From contig NC_079502.1 of assembly GCF_030052815.1 (NCBI RefSeq), positions 35,332,050-35,396,049 on the forward strand: a stretch of DNA of 64,000 nt, given 5' to 3'. The stretch is from Hevea brasiliensis (taxonomy: Eukaryota > Streptophyta > Magnoliopsida > Malpighiales > Euphorbiaceae). Numbering within the stretch: position 1 is the stretch's first letter; each line of letters opens with the position of its first letter. The translations under genes and the position numbers were made by a program. The notes under the pieces are model-generated. The model was not told where the DNA came from and did not search any database. It was given only the letters and a program-made list of their open reading frames with translations. Positions 45,481-56,985 of the stretch are shown here, one piece after another.

Positions 45481-48400
45481 TGTAACACCACTCACCTGTC
45501 TACAGTGTAGCCGAGTAAGACGTGCTACACGGTGTGCTAGAGCACCTAGTCTGTGATTATCTTATTTTCAGAATACTCAATTTGGTTTAAGAAGCCTTTA
45601 TGTAAAATTCATATCATGTTGGTTATATTTGTATCTTGCAATAAAATTTGGTGTTGCAAAATTTTTAACCATAATCCGGCAAAGTGCCATCTGTAATTTG
45701 GACAAACAGTCCTTTTTCACCTATTAAAAATAGTTTAATATAATATTCTCAAAATCTTAACTATTTCACTATCTCAATATTTCAATATAGTCTATTGTTT
45801 TTCACAATATTTAGATAATTTCAAAATATAGTCCATTATAACTTAAATACATCCAGACATTCTCTATATAAAGTTAATATGTACAAATTATTACAAACCT
45901 TAAAGTTTTATGATATATATATTACATAACAAAATGTCAAAATACAACTAATAGTCATTACACAAAATCCTAAGTCCTGCAATGTATGCAGTGTAGTGCA
46001 GATAACTCTAGACTCCTGTGCAGATCTGATGTCTCACCCGGTCGTAGGTCTGCTGGGCTTCCTAGTTGTGTCTCTAATACCTACACATAGCAAAAGCAAT
46101 GCGCTAAGCAATTCTGCTTAGTGGTGCCAATTATAAAGAAATATACACTAAAATAAAATAAATGAATTGTTTATGAATTTATGGCATCGATATTCTTTGC
46201 AGTTGCTATTTCTACTTTTATTTGCTAACATTTCGTTTTTGCTAATTTTGGTGGTGCTATATGGAAATAAACTGAATTTAGCTATTTGAATTTAATAATG
46301 CTTAAATTAACTGCTCGTATAGCCTATACACTGACCAAACTGGATAAATAGATATACTAGCACTGGGTACCTAGTACCTCAGGCCGTCACACCATCGGTC
46401 ACAAAGTACCTCCCGGTGTGCAAATGGTATGGGTAAAAAGCCATATAATCAATCAGGCAACAAGCTGAATATAATAATAAAATCCGTATAGCCATAGCCT
46501 ATTAAAATCACAATGCGGCATAATAAGCCGTATAAACACAATATGACGTAAAGCCATTTACAGAATAACTATCAAAATTCTATTTGTATGCCAACCTATC
46601 CAAACTAGTTAACTAGGCAAACTAGGGCATATTACAAATTGATTGTTTAATTCTTTATTTTTAGGGTTTACTAGTTATTATGCAATTCATAAGTCAATAC
46701 AAATGTTGACCTTTTTAGACATCATGGATAAGTTGATTCTAGTATCAACATGTCACAATTTGCATTTCAATATGTTACCAATATAGTGCAATTTATAATT
46801 CTCACAAGTTGGCATTTATTGCCAAATTAGTTCAAGGCTTCATTGTATATTAATGTCAAATTTTCAGTTTTAGTGTGCTAGATTGGTCTAGCTTAATGTC
46901 CTATTTTTCTTGGTTTTTAGCTTCTGATCAAAGAAGAAAAAGTGTAGCTCTATGTCTTATTGAACTTTTGGCACAAATTTCAAGTCATTCTGGGTTGTAT
47001 AGACCAAGATATGGTCAATTTATTAAAAATGGACAGATTGCATCTTTAGTGCAAAATTTGGTCAATTTTAGGTTAAATTCAGTCCTGGCAGTTTTGGTAC
47101 CCTAAATTGGGCAAGCAATTTGACTTGGTTTTGGTCATTTATGGGCTTTGGTGTCTTCATAAGAATTGTCGCTCTATGTCTAAGCTTTCCATTGTATAAA
47201 TTTCTGGTCATTTGGACCTGTTTTGAATGAGTTATGGCTATTTTAGTGACCACTTTTCATATGGTCAAAAATCTGGGTTAGCACATTACCAATTCCTGAT
47301 TATGTCATTTTTTTAGGTCACTTCTAGGCAGAATTTTAGCAACATTTCTACATGAGAGTTAGCCTATTTTATGTCTAGTTTTTCCTCCAATTAGCCTCAT
47401 ACCAATTGGGATCACAAATTTGTACTTATAGCTTAATTTATGTACTACCAACAACAACACAATATCAATACACTTGATCACTTAATTTTATACATACAAT
47501 TCCACTAACATTCACATACACTGCCCTCAATTCATCTTCACCATAATTCATCAAGGAAAATCATGAAACCAAACATTAATTCATGAATTTAAAGGCTGCC
47601 AAAAGTGGCAATTTGCTAAGGTATTCAATTTGCTTTCCAAACCCTTAAATTCAAGTACTCAATGTACATATACATGAAAATTAATTTACTACAACTTTAA
47701 ATTGCCTAAATCAACATTAATTTCCAACCATTAGAGGTAAGAAAAACTCAAGCAACTTATGTTCTCATGGCTGCCAAAATTGAACACTTCAATAACTCAA
47801 CAAATCCTTCCATTCTCTTCACCATTCAACTCACCTCAACCTAATAATCAAGTTTACTGAAGAAAGGAAAAAGAAATGGACACTTACTTCTTTTGGAGCT
47901 TGCTAAAAACTCACTAAATCCCTTCCTTCTTGCTGCCAATGGCTTCCTCAAGTTGAATGTAGAAGTTTTAATGAAGACACTAGTGAGAAAGGATGGCTAG
48001 AACATGATTGCATGGTGGTCCTTCCATGGTCGGCTATGGAGTCCTTCCATGGTGAGAGCTTCGGCTGGTTTTGTGGAAGGTTGAAGATGATTTAAATTCT
48101 GCCCAATTCAACTTTGATATGTCCCATATTTTAAGGTTAGTGGAGCACTGAACAATAATTTAATGTTTAATGATTTAAAGTTTCACAATTTACATTTTAT
48201 GCCTCATTTCTTTCACTATTAATATAATGTACCTCATTTTAATTTTTCATGATATTTTCAAAGTGTAATATCATTTATTTTTAATGGACATTGAGATCAA
48301 AAGTCAACTCTAGGTGTCAATTGACCAAAATGCCCCTCTTCGGGTTGTATTCTCAATTTTTCGATAACACCGATTTTTGTCTGTTTCTCGATTTTTTGTT

Positions 48401-48766
48401 TTTCTTTATACTAATTCATAATTTTTTTTTTTATATTTCTTATATCAATTACATTTCAATAAACCTTTAATTATGTCCCAAAATTTAATTTCGAGGGTTC
48501 CCCACAGTCCTTGGGTCGGCAATTGCCTTCGCAGTAACTTCCCGGTGCGGTCACCCATCGCTACGGTGCCAGCTCATTTAACCTAGTTTTATTTTCTCTC
48601 TTTTATTTTTCTTTAATTTTTCTTGTATTTTCTTTTTATTTATTTCATCATTATATGCCTGTTTACTATCACTGAAATGTAGTTCCAAACATCTTAACTT
48701 GTCCAGACAGACATTAGGTCACCGGAGCAGCAGAATGTACGGACTACGTACAGTGAGGATGTTACA
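45481..48766 (-). repeat. Element F 3' LTR (3286 bp)
   Basis: Plus-strand ends TGTAACACCACTC and GAGGATGTTACA. In minus sense a GTAAGT donor starts at 47887 and an AATAG acceptor ends at 45721. Double stem-loop at 46080-46128. Two module copies at about 46940 and 47173, 232 nt apart. Confidence 0.9.
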
Positions 48767-48780
48767 ACTCTTCCCCGCTA
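48767..48780 (-). other. Polypurine tract of F
   Basis: TAGCGGGGAAGAGT in minus sense, next to the 3' LTR. The neighbouring hairpin is decayed (AAATTTCATTG...). Confidence 0.82.
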
Positions 48781-48790
48781 AATAAAAATT

Positions 48791-50216
48791 TCATTGTCGA
48801 AATTTACCTGGTGTGAAGAGCTGAGGGAACTGTTGCCTCATTGTCTCCTCGCTTTCCCATGTTGCCTCTTCCGTGTTGTGGTGCCTCCATAGGATTTTCA
48901 CTAGTGGAATTGTCTTGTTTCTGAGCTCTTTTGCCTCTCGTGCCAAGATTTTAATCGGTTCTTTTTCATACATCAGGCCAGGTTGTACAACAATTTCTTC
49001 TGCTAAGATGACATGTGAAGGATCTGATATGTATCTTCTGAGCATCGAGACATGGAACACATTGTGAATCTTGTCCAGCTCAGGTGGTAAGGCTAGTCTG
49101 TAGGCTACTGGTCCCACACATTCAATAACTTCATATGAGCCAATGAACCTAGTGCTTAATTTTCCCTTTTCCCGAATCTCAACACTTTCTTCCACGGTGA
49201 TACTTTGAGAAATACCTTCTTGCTAACTTCATACTCAATGTCCTTTCTTTTTAAGTCAGCGTAAGAATTTTGTCGGTCCGAGGCAACTTTCAAATTGGCC
49301 TTTATCAGTTTCACCTTTTCCTCTGTCTGTTTTACCAGGTCTGGTCCCACTAGCTTATCTGTACCCAATCAATCCAACATACAGGTGTTCTATATTTTCT
49401 CCCATACAGTGCTTCATGGGGTGCCATTTGTATGCTAGTTTGATAGTTATTATTGTATGCAAATTCTGCCAGTGAAAGGTATCTATCCCAGCTTCTCTCA
49501 AATTCAATAACACAACTCCTCAACATATCCTCGGGGACCTGGATTATACTTTTTGACTGTCCATCCGTCTGAGGATGAAAAGCCATACTAAAATGGAGTT
49601 GTGTGCCCAAGGATTCTTGTAGTTTTCTCCAAAATCTAGATGTAAACCTCGGGTCTCTATCAGATATAATGGAAAGCAGAATTCCATGTAGTCTAAATAT
49701 CTCACTAATGTACAACTATGCTAGCTTTTCCGGTGAGTAGTCAATTCTGACTGGCAGAAAATGTGTTGATTTGGTCAACTTATACACAATCACCCATACT
49801 GCATCAAGCTTCTTCTGAGTGAGAGGTAGACCACTGATAAAGTCCATAGTGACTCGGTCCCATTTCGATTCAGGTATGTTTATAGGCTGTAACAAACTTG
49901 ATGGAACTTGATGTTCTGCTTTGACTTGCTGACATGTTAAGCATCTAGTTACATAGTCAGCTATGTCCTTCTTCATATCCGGCCACCAGTATCGAAGTTT
50001 CAGGTCATGGTACATTTTTGTGTTTCCTGGGTACATAGCATATACACTGTTATGTGCTTCTCTCATAATACTGGTTTTTAACTCTTTATCCTCTAGTACA
50101 AACACTCTACCTTTATAGTACAGGCACCCATTTTCTTTCACTTCATATTCAGCTTCCTTTCCCTCAGTCATTTTACCCATAACAGCCTTCAATTTCTCAT
50201 TTGTCTTCTGCTCATC
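48791..50216 (-). pseudogene. Element F integrase with chromodomain, intronless
   Basis: Minus strand: zinc domain ([11 protein letters not shown]...CLTCQQVK), core TMDFISGLP, SDRDPRF, then DGQSKSIIQ, where the catalytic Glu is Lys, so the enzyme would be dead. At 49538/49539 CAG is followed directly by GTC, with no intron. The C-terminal part follows (FIGSYEVIECVGP, HNVFHVSMLRRY) and a chromodomain (KELRNKTIPLVKILWR, EATWESEETMRQQFP). Lesions: stops near 50218 and 49717, single-base deletions near 49365 and 49190. Confidence 0.9.
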
Positions 50217-51540
50217 CTATATCTGTTGTAACAGATTCGGCTTCACTTGCAACTCAGCCAAAATAACTCCGTCATGAGTTAAGGACAGTTGGGCATTCAG
50301 AGATCTTAATGCTACAATAGATTTTCTGCTTAAGGCATCCGCGACTATGTTTGCCTTCCCAGGGTGGTAGTCAATCACACAATCATAATCTTTCAGGAAT
50401 TTAATCCATCGCCTCTGTCTCAAATTAAGTTCCTTCTGGGTTGGTAGATACTTCAGACTCTTATGGTCTGTGTATATATAGCATTTTTCTCCATACAAGT
50501 AATGCCTCCATATCTTCAATGCAAAGATAATTGCTACTAACTCCAAATCATGAGTAGGGTAATTCTTTTCATGTGGCCTTAACTGCCTGGAAGTATATGC
50601 GACCACTTTCCCTTCTTGCATGAGTACACACCTTAACCTATTATGTGAGGCATCACTATAGACTACAAAGTCTTTTCCTGGCATTGGCTGTGTTAACACT
50701 GGTGCCTCTGTCAACAAAGCCTTCAGCCTCTCAAAACTGGCTTGGCACTTGTCATTCTAGTCAAATTTCATATTCTTGTGTAGTAATTTGGTCATTGGAG
50801 CAGCTATCAAGCAAAATCCCTTTACAAATCTTCTATAATATCCAGCTAACCCCAAGAAACTTTTGATCTCAGTTGTATTTCTGGGAGGCTTCCATTCCAT
50901 CACTACTTCAATCTTCTTGGGATCCACTTTAATCCCTTCAGCTGATACTACATGTCCAAAGAATGCAATCTCATTCAAGCAAAACTCACACTTGGACAAT
51001 TTAGCATACAGTTTCTTCTCTTTTAGAGTCTGCAAAACAATTCTCAAATGCTCATCATGTTTTGCTTTATCCTTGGAATACACCAGGATGTCATCAATGA
51101 AGACCACTACGAACTGATCTAAGTATGGATGGAAGATACGGTTTATAAGGTCCATGAATGCTGCCGGAGCGTTTGTTAACCAAAATGGCATCACCAAGAA
51201 TTCATAATGCCCATGCCAGGTTTTGAATGCAGTCTTAGGCACATCTGCATCCCTAACCCTTAGCTGATGATACCATGATCTGAGATCAGTCTTACAAAAT
51301 ACACTGGCTCCCTTCAACTGATCAAACAGATCATCAATTCTAGGCATGGATACTTGTTCTTCATTGTTACTTTGTTTAACTACTGGTAGTCAACACATAA
51401 ACTTAGTGTCCCATCTTTCTTTTTTAAAAATAGTACAAGAGCTCCCCATGGTGACACACTAGGGTGTATGAACCCCTTATTTAGTAATTCTTATAGCTAG
51501 ATTTTTAACTCTTTCAATTCAGCAGGTGCCATCCTATACA
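50217..51540 (-). pseudogene. Element F reverse transcriptase-RNase H
   Basis: RT motifs [36 protein letters not shown] (conserved Gly to Trp), catalytic FIDDILVYS near 51080-51105, [14 protein letters not shown], then RNase H VVYSDAS and TDHKSLKYL, and [15 protein letters not shown] one-base deletion near 51346 shifts the frame before LPRIDD, and TGG to TAG at about 50757 separates RT from RNase H. The [14 protein letters not shown] segment deleted in element A is intact here. Confidence 0.9.
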
Positions 51541-52150
51541 GAGCAATTGAAATCGGAGCTGTACCCGGCATAATTTCAATACAAATTCAACTTTCCTTTC
51601 TGGTGGCAAACTAGGCAATTCCTCAGGAAATACTCAGAGAAGTCCCTTACTGTGGGTATGTCAGACAAGTTAAGTTTACCCTGCCTAGTATCAACCACGT
51701 GTGCCAAATAGGCTTCACACCCTTTTCTCATCCATCTCCTTACAACTGTAGCTAAGATGACATTGGACAAGAAATCTATCCTTTCACCCATAGCTATTGT
51801 TTCTTCGTTCTCAGTAGTTTTCAGAGAGATTCTCTTCAATTTATAATCTACCATTGCCTAATGATGGAATAATCAGTCCATTCCCAAAATCATGTCAAAC
51901 TCATGGAAAGGCAGTTCAATTAAGTCTGTCGAGAACTCTTTCCCTTGAATCTTCAATGGACAACCCTTATATACCTTGTTTACTACCACACTGTGGCCTA
52001 GCGAATTTGTGACCAGGATGTCTTGGTCACTTTCCTCTGCTGGTATTCCCTTTTCTATGGGTAGCTTGATACAAATATATGAATGAGTAGATCCAGGATC
52101 CACTAATGCATGCATAGAAGTATTATAGAGGAGGAACATACCCTTGATGA
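51541..52150 (-). pseudogene. Element F protease and linker
   Basis: The active-site loop HALVDPGSTHSYIC lies around 52075-52115, followed by FDMILGMD and a stop where the TGG of GMDWL has become TGA/TAG (about 51873). Linker [21 protein letters not shown] follows; a frameshift near 51640 leaves VFPEELP out of frame. Same architecture as in A and B. Confidence 0.85.
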
Positions 52151-53399
52151 CATCTGGAGCATCCTGTTCCTCCTGTGCCCTCATAGCATAGGCTCTGGCT
52201 AGTATTCTACCTTTTACTCTCTCCACAGACTCTGATACAGGTCTCTGTGAAGTATCGGCTGCCTTAGCCTTACCTAGCTTTCTACCTTTTGGAGCTAGAG
52301 GGGCAGGCCTAACAGTTGATACCGGAGTAGATGTAGCAGTTCTATGCGGACAATCTCGAATTAGGTGGTCAGTAGACCCACACCGTAAATAAGTGCCTAT
52401 CATTCTCCAACATTCCCCCTTATGCCATTTTTGGTAATGTGGGCAAGCAATAGATACTGTTGGGGCTAGTCCCCTGAACCCTGTCCCTGGACAGCTAGCC
52501 ACTGAAGGTGTCGACTGGCCTCTCCTCAGTGCAAACTGAGATTTAGGCCTCTGTGACTAACCCTGACTTGGTGCTCTACTGAAACTCTGAGTAAACAAAC
52601 CTCTGAATTTCTTACTAGGGGCAGAAGATGTACTGGTCTGACCTTGACCTCTTTTTTACTGTTTGTCCCTTCTACTCTACTCATTTATTCTAACTTTTTT
52701 GACCTTCAGTGCGGCTTCCACTAACTTGGAAAACTGTATAATCCCCAAGGCTGTAATCATTACTTTAATGTTATCATTGAGTCCTTCCTTAAATCTCTTG
52801 CATCGCTTGGCCTCATTAGGGACTATTTACCACCCATAGCGACTCAGTCTGACAAATTCTCTTTCATATTCAGCCACTGTTAGCTGTCTCTGGTGTAGGG
52901 TAATAAATTCCCTTCTCCTCTCTTCCAAGTATACATTGCCCACATACTTCTTTGTGAACTCAGTAAGAAAGAAATCTCAAGTTATTTGTTCTGGTGGCAC
53001 CTCACTAGTCACTGTATCCCACCATTGGTATGCATCTTCTCGCAGTAGTGATACAGCAGCTTCTAGATTCTGCTCTAGAGTACAGTGGAGTTGTTTCAAA
53101 ACTCTTCCAGTTCTGTCCAACCAGTTTTCAGCTGTGATAGAATCATCTTCCCTTTTGCCCAGAAAATCCACTGCTCCGAACTTCCTGAGTTTCTCCAAAT
53201 GGGATTTTTGATGTGGAGGTGGTGGTGGTGTTGGTGGCATAACTCCTGCCATCTATCTAAAGAACTCAGCCATTTGCTGAAATGTGGCTTGTGCCTCTGG
53301 TACTGGCGGAGCAGGTACCCTCCTGTCTCCTGGCTCAATCATAGATGGAGCATGACTCTCCACCTCCTCATCGACCGCTCTCTGCGATGTGGAGTCCAT
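52151..53399 (-). pseudogene. Element F gag (many stops)
   Basis: The ATG at 53399 gives MDSTSQRAVDEEVESHAP, the same start as A. The frame is interrupted by AGA to TAG-type and TGG to TGA changes (for example in FFR, ITWDFF, SRYG and several Gln codons), but KFGAVDF, ENWLDRTGRVLKQL and DAYQWWDTV are all readable. In the zinc region CPHC is CPHY and the knuckle's first Cys is Tyr (YLRCGSTDHLIRDC). Nearly all lesions are G-to-A on the coding strand, the pattern of cytosine-methylation decay. Confidence 0.88.
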
Positions 53400-53506
53400 A
53401 TTCTGATCAAAATAACAAATCAAAAGATCTATATTAGAGTCATCTTAACACTTACAATGCAATGCATGACATGCAATCTATATAGGTCTAGAAACGCCTA
53501 AACCGT

Positions 53507-53518
53507 GCTCTGATACCA
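53507..53518 (-). other. Primer-binding site of F
   Basis: TGGTATCAGAGC in minus sense, five bases inside the 5' LTR boundary; perfect initiator tRNA-Met match. Confidence 0.92.
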
Positions 53519-53523
53519 CTAAA

Positions 53524-53575
53524 TGTCACACCCCTCACTGGTCTACAGTGTAGCCGAGCAAGGCATGCTACATGG
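53524..53575 (-). repeat. Element F 5' LTR, end segment
   Basis: The last 52 bases of the LTR in element sense (TGTCACACCCC on the plus strand), matching 45481-45532, cut by solo LTR G. Confidence 0.88.
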
Positions 53576-55800
53576 TGTCACACCTTATCCCTGGTAAGGC
53601 ATGACATGTTCCCGTAGCATACCTAATGAATTATCGAACTACACCTACTGATAACCTATTAGTTATGCTACAAGGGATTTTAAAACAAATCATAGCTTTT
53701 TGTCTTATCAATTCTGTTGCGGAAAATTGCATGAGAATAGTTAAAATTCCATGTAAACATTCATTAGAAATAGCAATAGAATAAATATTGCAAAAGTTAC
53801 ATTTTCATAAGTCTCAAAGTGAAATACAAAATAGTTACAAACTCAAAATGTGATAGCAATGCAGTGCTTTTAAATACAAACTGCTTAATGTTCGTACATC
53901 CATACATATAGGTACAAAATACATCAAAAGGATTTTACAGAGGTATACCTACTATATATACCCACAATCAAAACCAAAATGTTGCTTCCAAGTCTCTCAC
54001 TCAGTAGCCTTCTCCTTTCCCTTTCCTACGACAGCATAAAGAAGCTATCGCTGAGTATATCACTCAGTGGTGCACAACTAAAATTTCAAAACTTAAGGTA
54101 AAAACACAATTTGTCAAAGCATAACAAATCACATCCTTCTTAAGCATGAAAACATCACAATAGTTCTAAGTTCATAAGAACCATTTATTGGAATAACATT
54201 TCAAATGAGAAATCACATTTCATAAATCACAATTCACAAAGCATTAGTGTTGCCAACATCAACACACAGTTTAGGCCATGACACAAAATTTCACGATCAG
54301 TGCCGTGTTGTACACCACGACAAAGCAATCTCAACCTCACTAACCGTTATTAATGAGAGAAGGGCTAGCTAGCTAATGAGTACTCATGTAGTCTTACCCC
54401 ACTAATCATTATTAATGGGAGACATAATCAATATCAATTATAAAACCCCAAGTAGCTGTTACTACTGGGGAGTTCCGAAAGGGACTGTCATGCTAACTGT
54501 GGTTTCAAAACAGTTTTCAAAATTTTCCATTCAACAATCACATTTATAAACCAATAAACACATTTAAATGCATCATAATATCCAAATAAAGGTGGCAACA
54601 CCTAAATTTCTTAAATGCAAGAGAAAAACCATATTTCAGTCAAAGTAAACTTATTCAAAGCAAACTCATTCAATTTAACACATTCCAAGCAATTTACAAG
54701 TTTAAAAACGAAGAAAATGTTGGTTGTACACAAACCTTCAATAATTCTCCTTCCTTGTTAGCTACTTCTCCTTGTCCGTTCCAACTTCTTTTTCTACTGA
54801 AAATACACAAATAGAATACCTCAATACCAATCTCAATTGCTGCCAAGAACTCATTACATGCATGTCTAATGCATCCTAAGTTAGCTTTGAAAATTTTAGA
54901 ATATTTTGGTTTTGGGACAGCTTGATGCCCCAATCTTTGAACCCAATTTGTACCTACTTTCGATCATAATTTGATGAGGTGTTCTTCATAAAAATTGTTC
55001 ATTTAGGTCTTAACTTTATTTTCCTTTTTGAATCGCCTAATTCAAAGCTGTGTAGCTCAAGTTATGCCCAAAACACCATTACTAATCACGTCACTATTCA
55101 TGCTGCAGATTTTGTTCTGGCAGATTTATCGATCCAAATTCGTTCAGCAATTTGACCAAGTTAAGTCCATAATTTGGTCTAATGTCCTTCATATGAAATG
55201 TTCTAATATGTCTTAGGTTTCCATCGGTTCAAGAATCACCTAAATCGGAGTTTGCTAGAGAGAGTTATAGCCTTGCAAATTTTACTGTTCATTTGGTCAA
55301 TTTTAGGTGCCCAGATTCTGGCAGATTCGGTGACCCGAATTCGTTTCGCAATTTGATTGAGTTAAGTTCATAATTTGGCCTAAAATTCTTCATATGAAAT
55401 ATTCTACTATGTCTTAGGTTTCCATCGGTCGAAGAATCGCCTAAATTGGAGTTTTCTAGAGAGAGTTATAGCCATTGAAACTTTACTGCTCATATGGAAA
55501 TTCTTCAGTTTTGCAGATTCAGTAACTCAACTTTGCTCAATAATTTGATTGGGTTAATGGCATAATTTGGGTTTGTGTTCTTCATGAAAGTTTTAGGTCT
55601 ATATCTCATCTAACAACTGATAAAATTTCAGGTCATTTTGACCTTCCTAGCTCGAGTTATGACCCAAACACGATTACTGTTCATGTGTACTGTTCATACT
55701 CCAGTTTTTCAAGTTTGGTCAGTTTGTTCACTAGGTTTTGGTCACTTTTTGGGCATGCTTCCTAAATGAAAATTGTGTCATTTAGTGCCTATTTTCAGTC

Positions 55801-55823
55801 CCAATTGGTCCCATACCAATTGG
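55801..55823. other. Inverted repeat in solo LTR G (9-bp arms)
   Basis: CCAATTGGT, spacer CCCAT, ACCAATTGG. Same arms as in C, E and H although the LTR body is diverged. Confidence 0.85.
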
Positions 55824-56306
55824 ACTTGTAAAATTTCATTTTTGGTCCCTCAAAGTTGACTTTTGGTCATGCTTCATACCCAATCCGAATTTGGCTTTGA
55901 TTTAAACACTTCTAACACACTTAATTAGGTCACAAATGATCATTTCTTCCCTTAAACTATGTCAAAGACATTATTAAGCACTTCTTCATATTTTTTGTCT
56001 CAAAACCCTAATTTTTCTCCCATTTGGCCAAAACCCTAGTTTAGGTTCCATATAGGTTTTCTTTCATTTTCTTATGAAATTTCATCATAAATTAACTTCA
56101 TTCCAAGCTTATACAACGAATCTAACATGGAAATAAAATTACCTCTTGTTGATTTCTTTCCAACTTCACTTTTCTTCCAATTCTTGTTCTCGTTGCTTTT
56201 AATCTCTCAATCAAAGATCTCTTTGATGTTTTCTTTTAGTGGGCTATGGAATTTATGAAGGGAATTTAAGAGAATTAAAACTTAGGAGGGGAAATCAATG
56301 AGGGGA

Positions 56307-56371
56307 AGAAGTGGAAGAAGAAGAGAGAAAGAGAGACAGAGAGAGAGAGAGAGAGAAAGAGAGAGGAGAGG
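56307..56371. repeat. GA/AAG-rich microsatellite in G
   Basis: An impure purine run of GAA, GAGA and GAC units inside solo LTR G, at the point corresponding to the leader of other LTRs (minus sense TC-rich). Ordinary simple repeat. Confidence 0.8.
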
Positions 56372-56985
56372 GTGGTGGCCTCTTATGAAAAAAAAAAGAA
56401 ATGAAGAAGACATTTGTCTTCTTATTTATATATTTATATATGTATATATTTATCTCGAAAATTAGCTTATTAAAATTATAAATTTTAATTGTGTCATAAG
56501 GATAATTAAACTTAAATTTTTATTCCTTTTTTTTTTACATTTACACTGAATTTTTTTTCTTTTAATTAAATAATTAATTTAACTATCAAAAGCCCATAAG
56601 TCTTTCATTTTAATTTTGTCATAATAGAAATGAAAGTTTAAGTTTTCATTTCTTAAATTTTCCCTTGCATATTTTTTTTTTACTTGAATTTTTCTTCAAT
56701 TTTTACCCCATAATTCAATTCATTAATTTCATTTAATTTAATTGACATTTTGGTCAAAAGTCAACTCTTGAGGTGAATTGACCAAAATGCCCCTTATCAG
56801 GTCATAATCCTTCTTTTTATAATACTCGATGAGTTCTTAATTTTTTTGTTCACTAGAATTTTTATTGTGTCTATCTCAATTAATTTTCAATTTATTTTTG
56901 GTCCTCAAGGTGTCTTTGATTAGTATTAGTCACGTACTAAAATTGGTACTATTCATAACTCGGAGGTTCGGGGTGTTACACACGG

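Larger units (their letters stand above)
53576..56980 (-). repeat. Solo LTR G (3405 bp)
   Basis: Plus-strand ends TGTCACACCTTATCC and GGGGTGTTACA, flanked by CATGG (53571-53575) and CACGG (56981-56985), which differ by one transition. No internal region follows, so the element collapsed by LTR-LTR recombination. G has the shared LTR phrases but is distinct from the others: a run of three to four modules (landmarks near 54990, 55207, 55412 and 55600), an inverted repeat at 55801-55823, and a GA-rich microsatellite near its promoter end. Confidence 0.88.

Noticed and set aside
53096..53338. 80-codon frame overlapping F's gag with a His-rich run
   Set aside because: It is the out-of-frame reading of gag's proline-rich codons (CCA CCA read as CAC CAC), as also seen in A near 8000.
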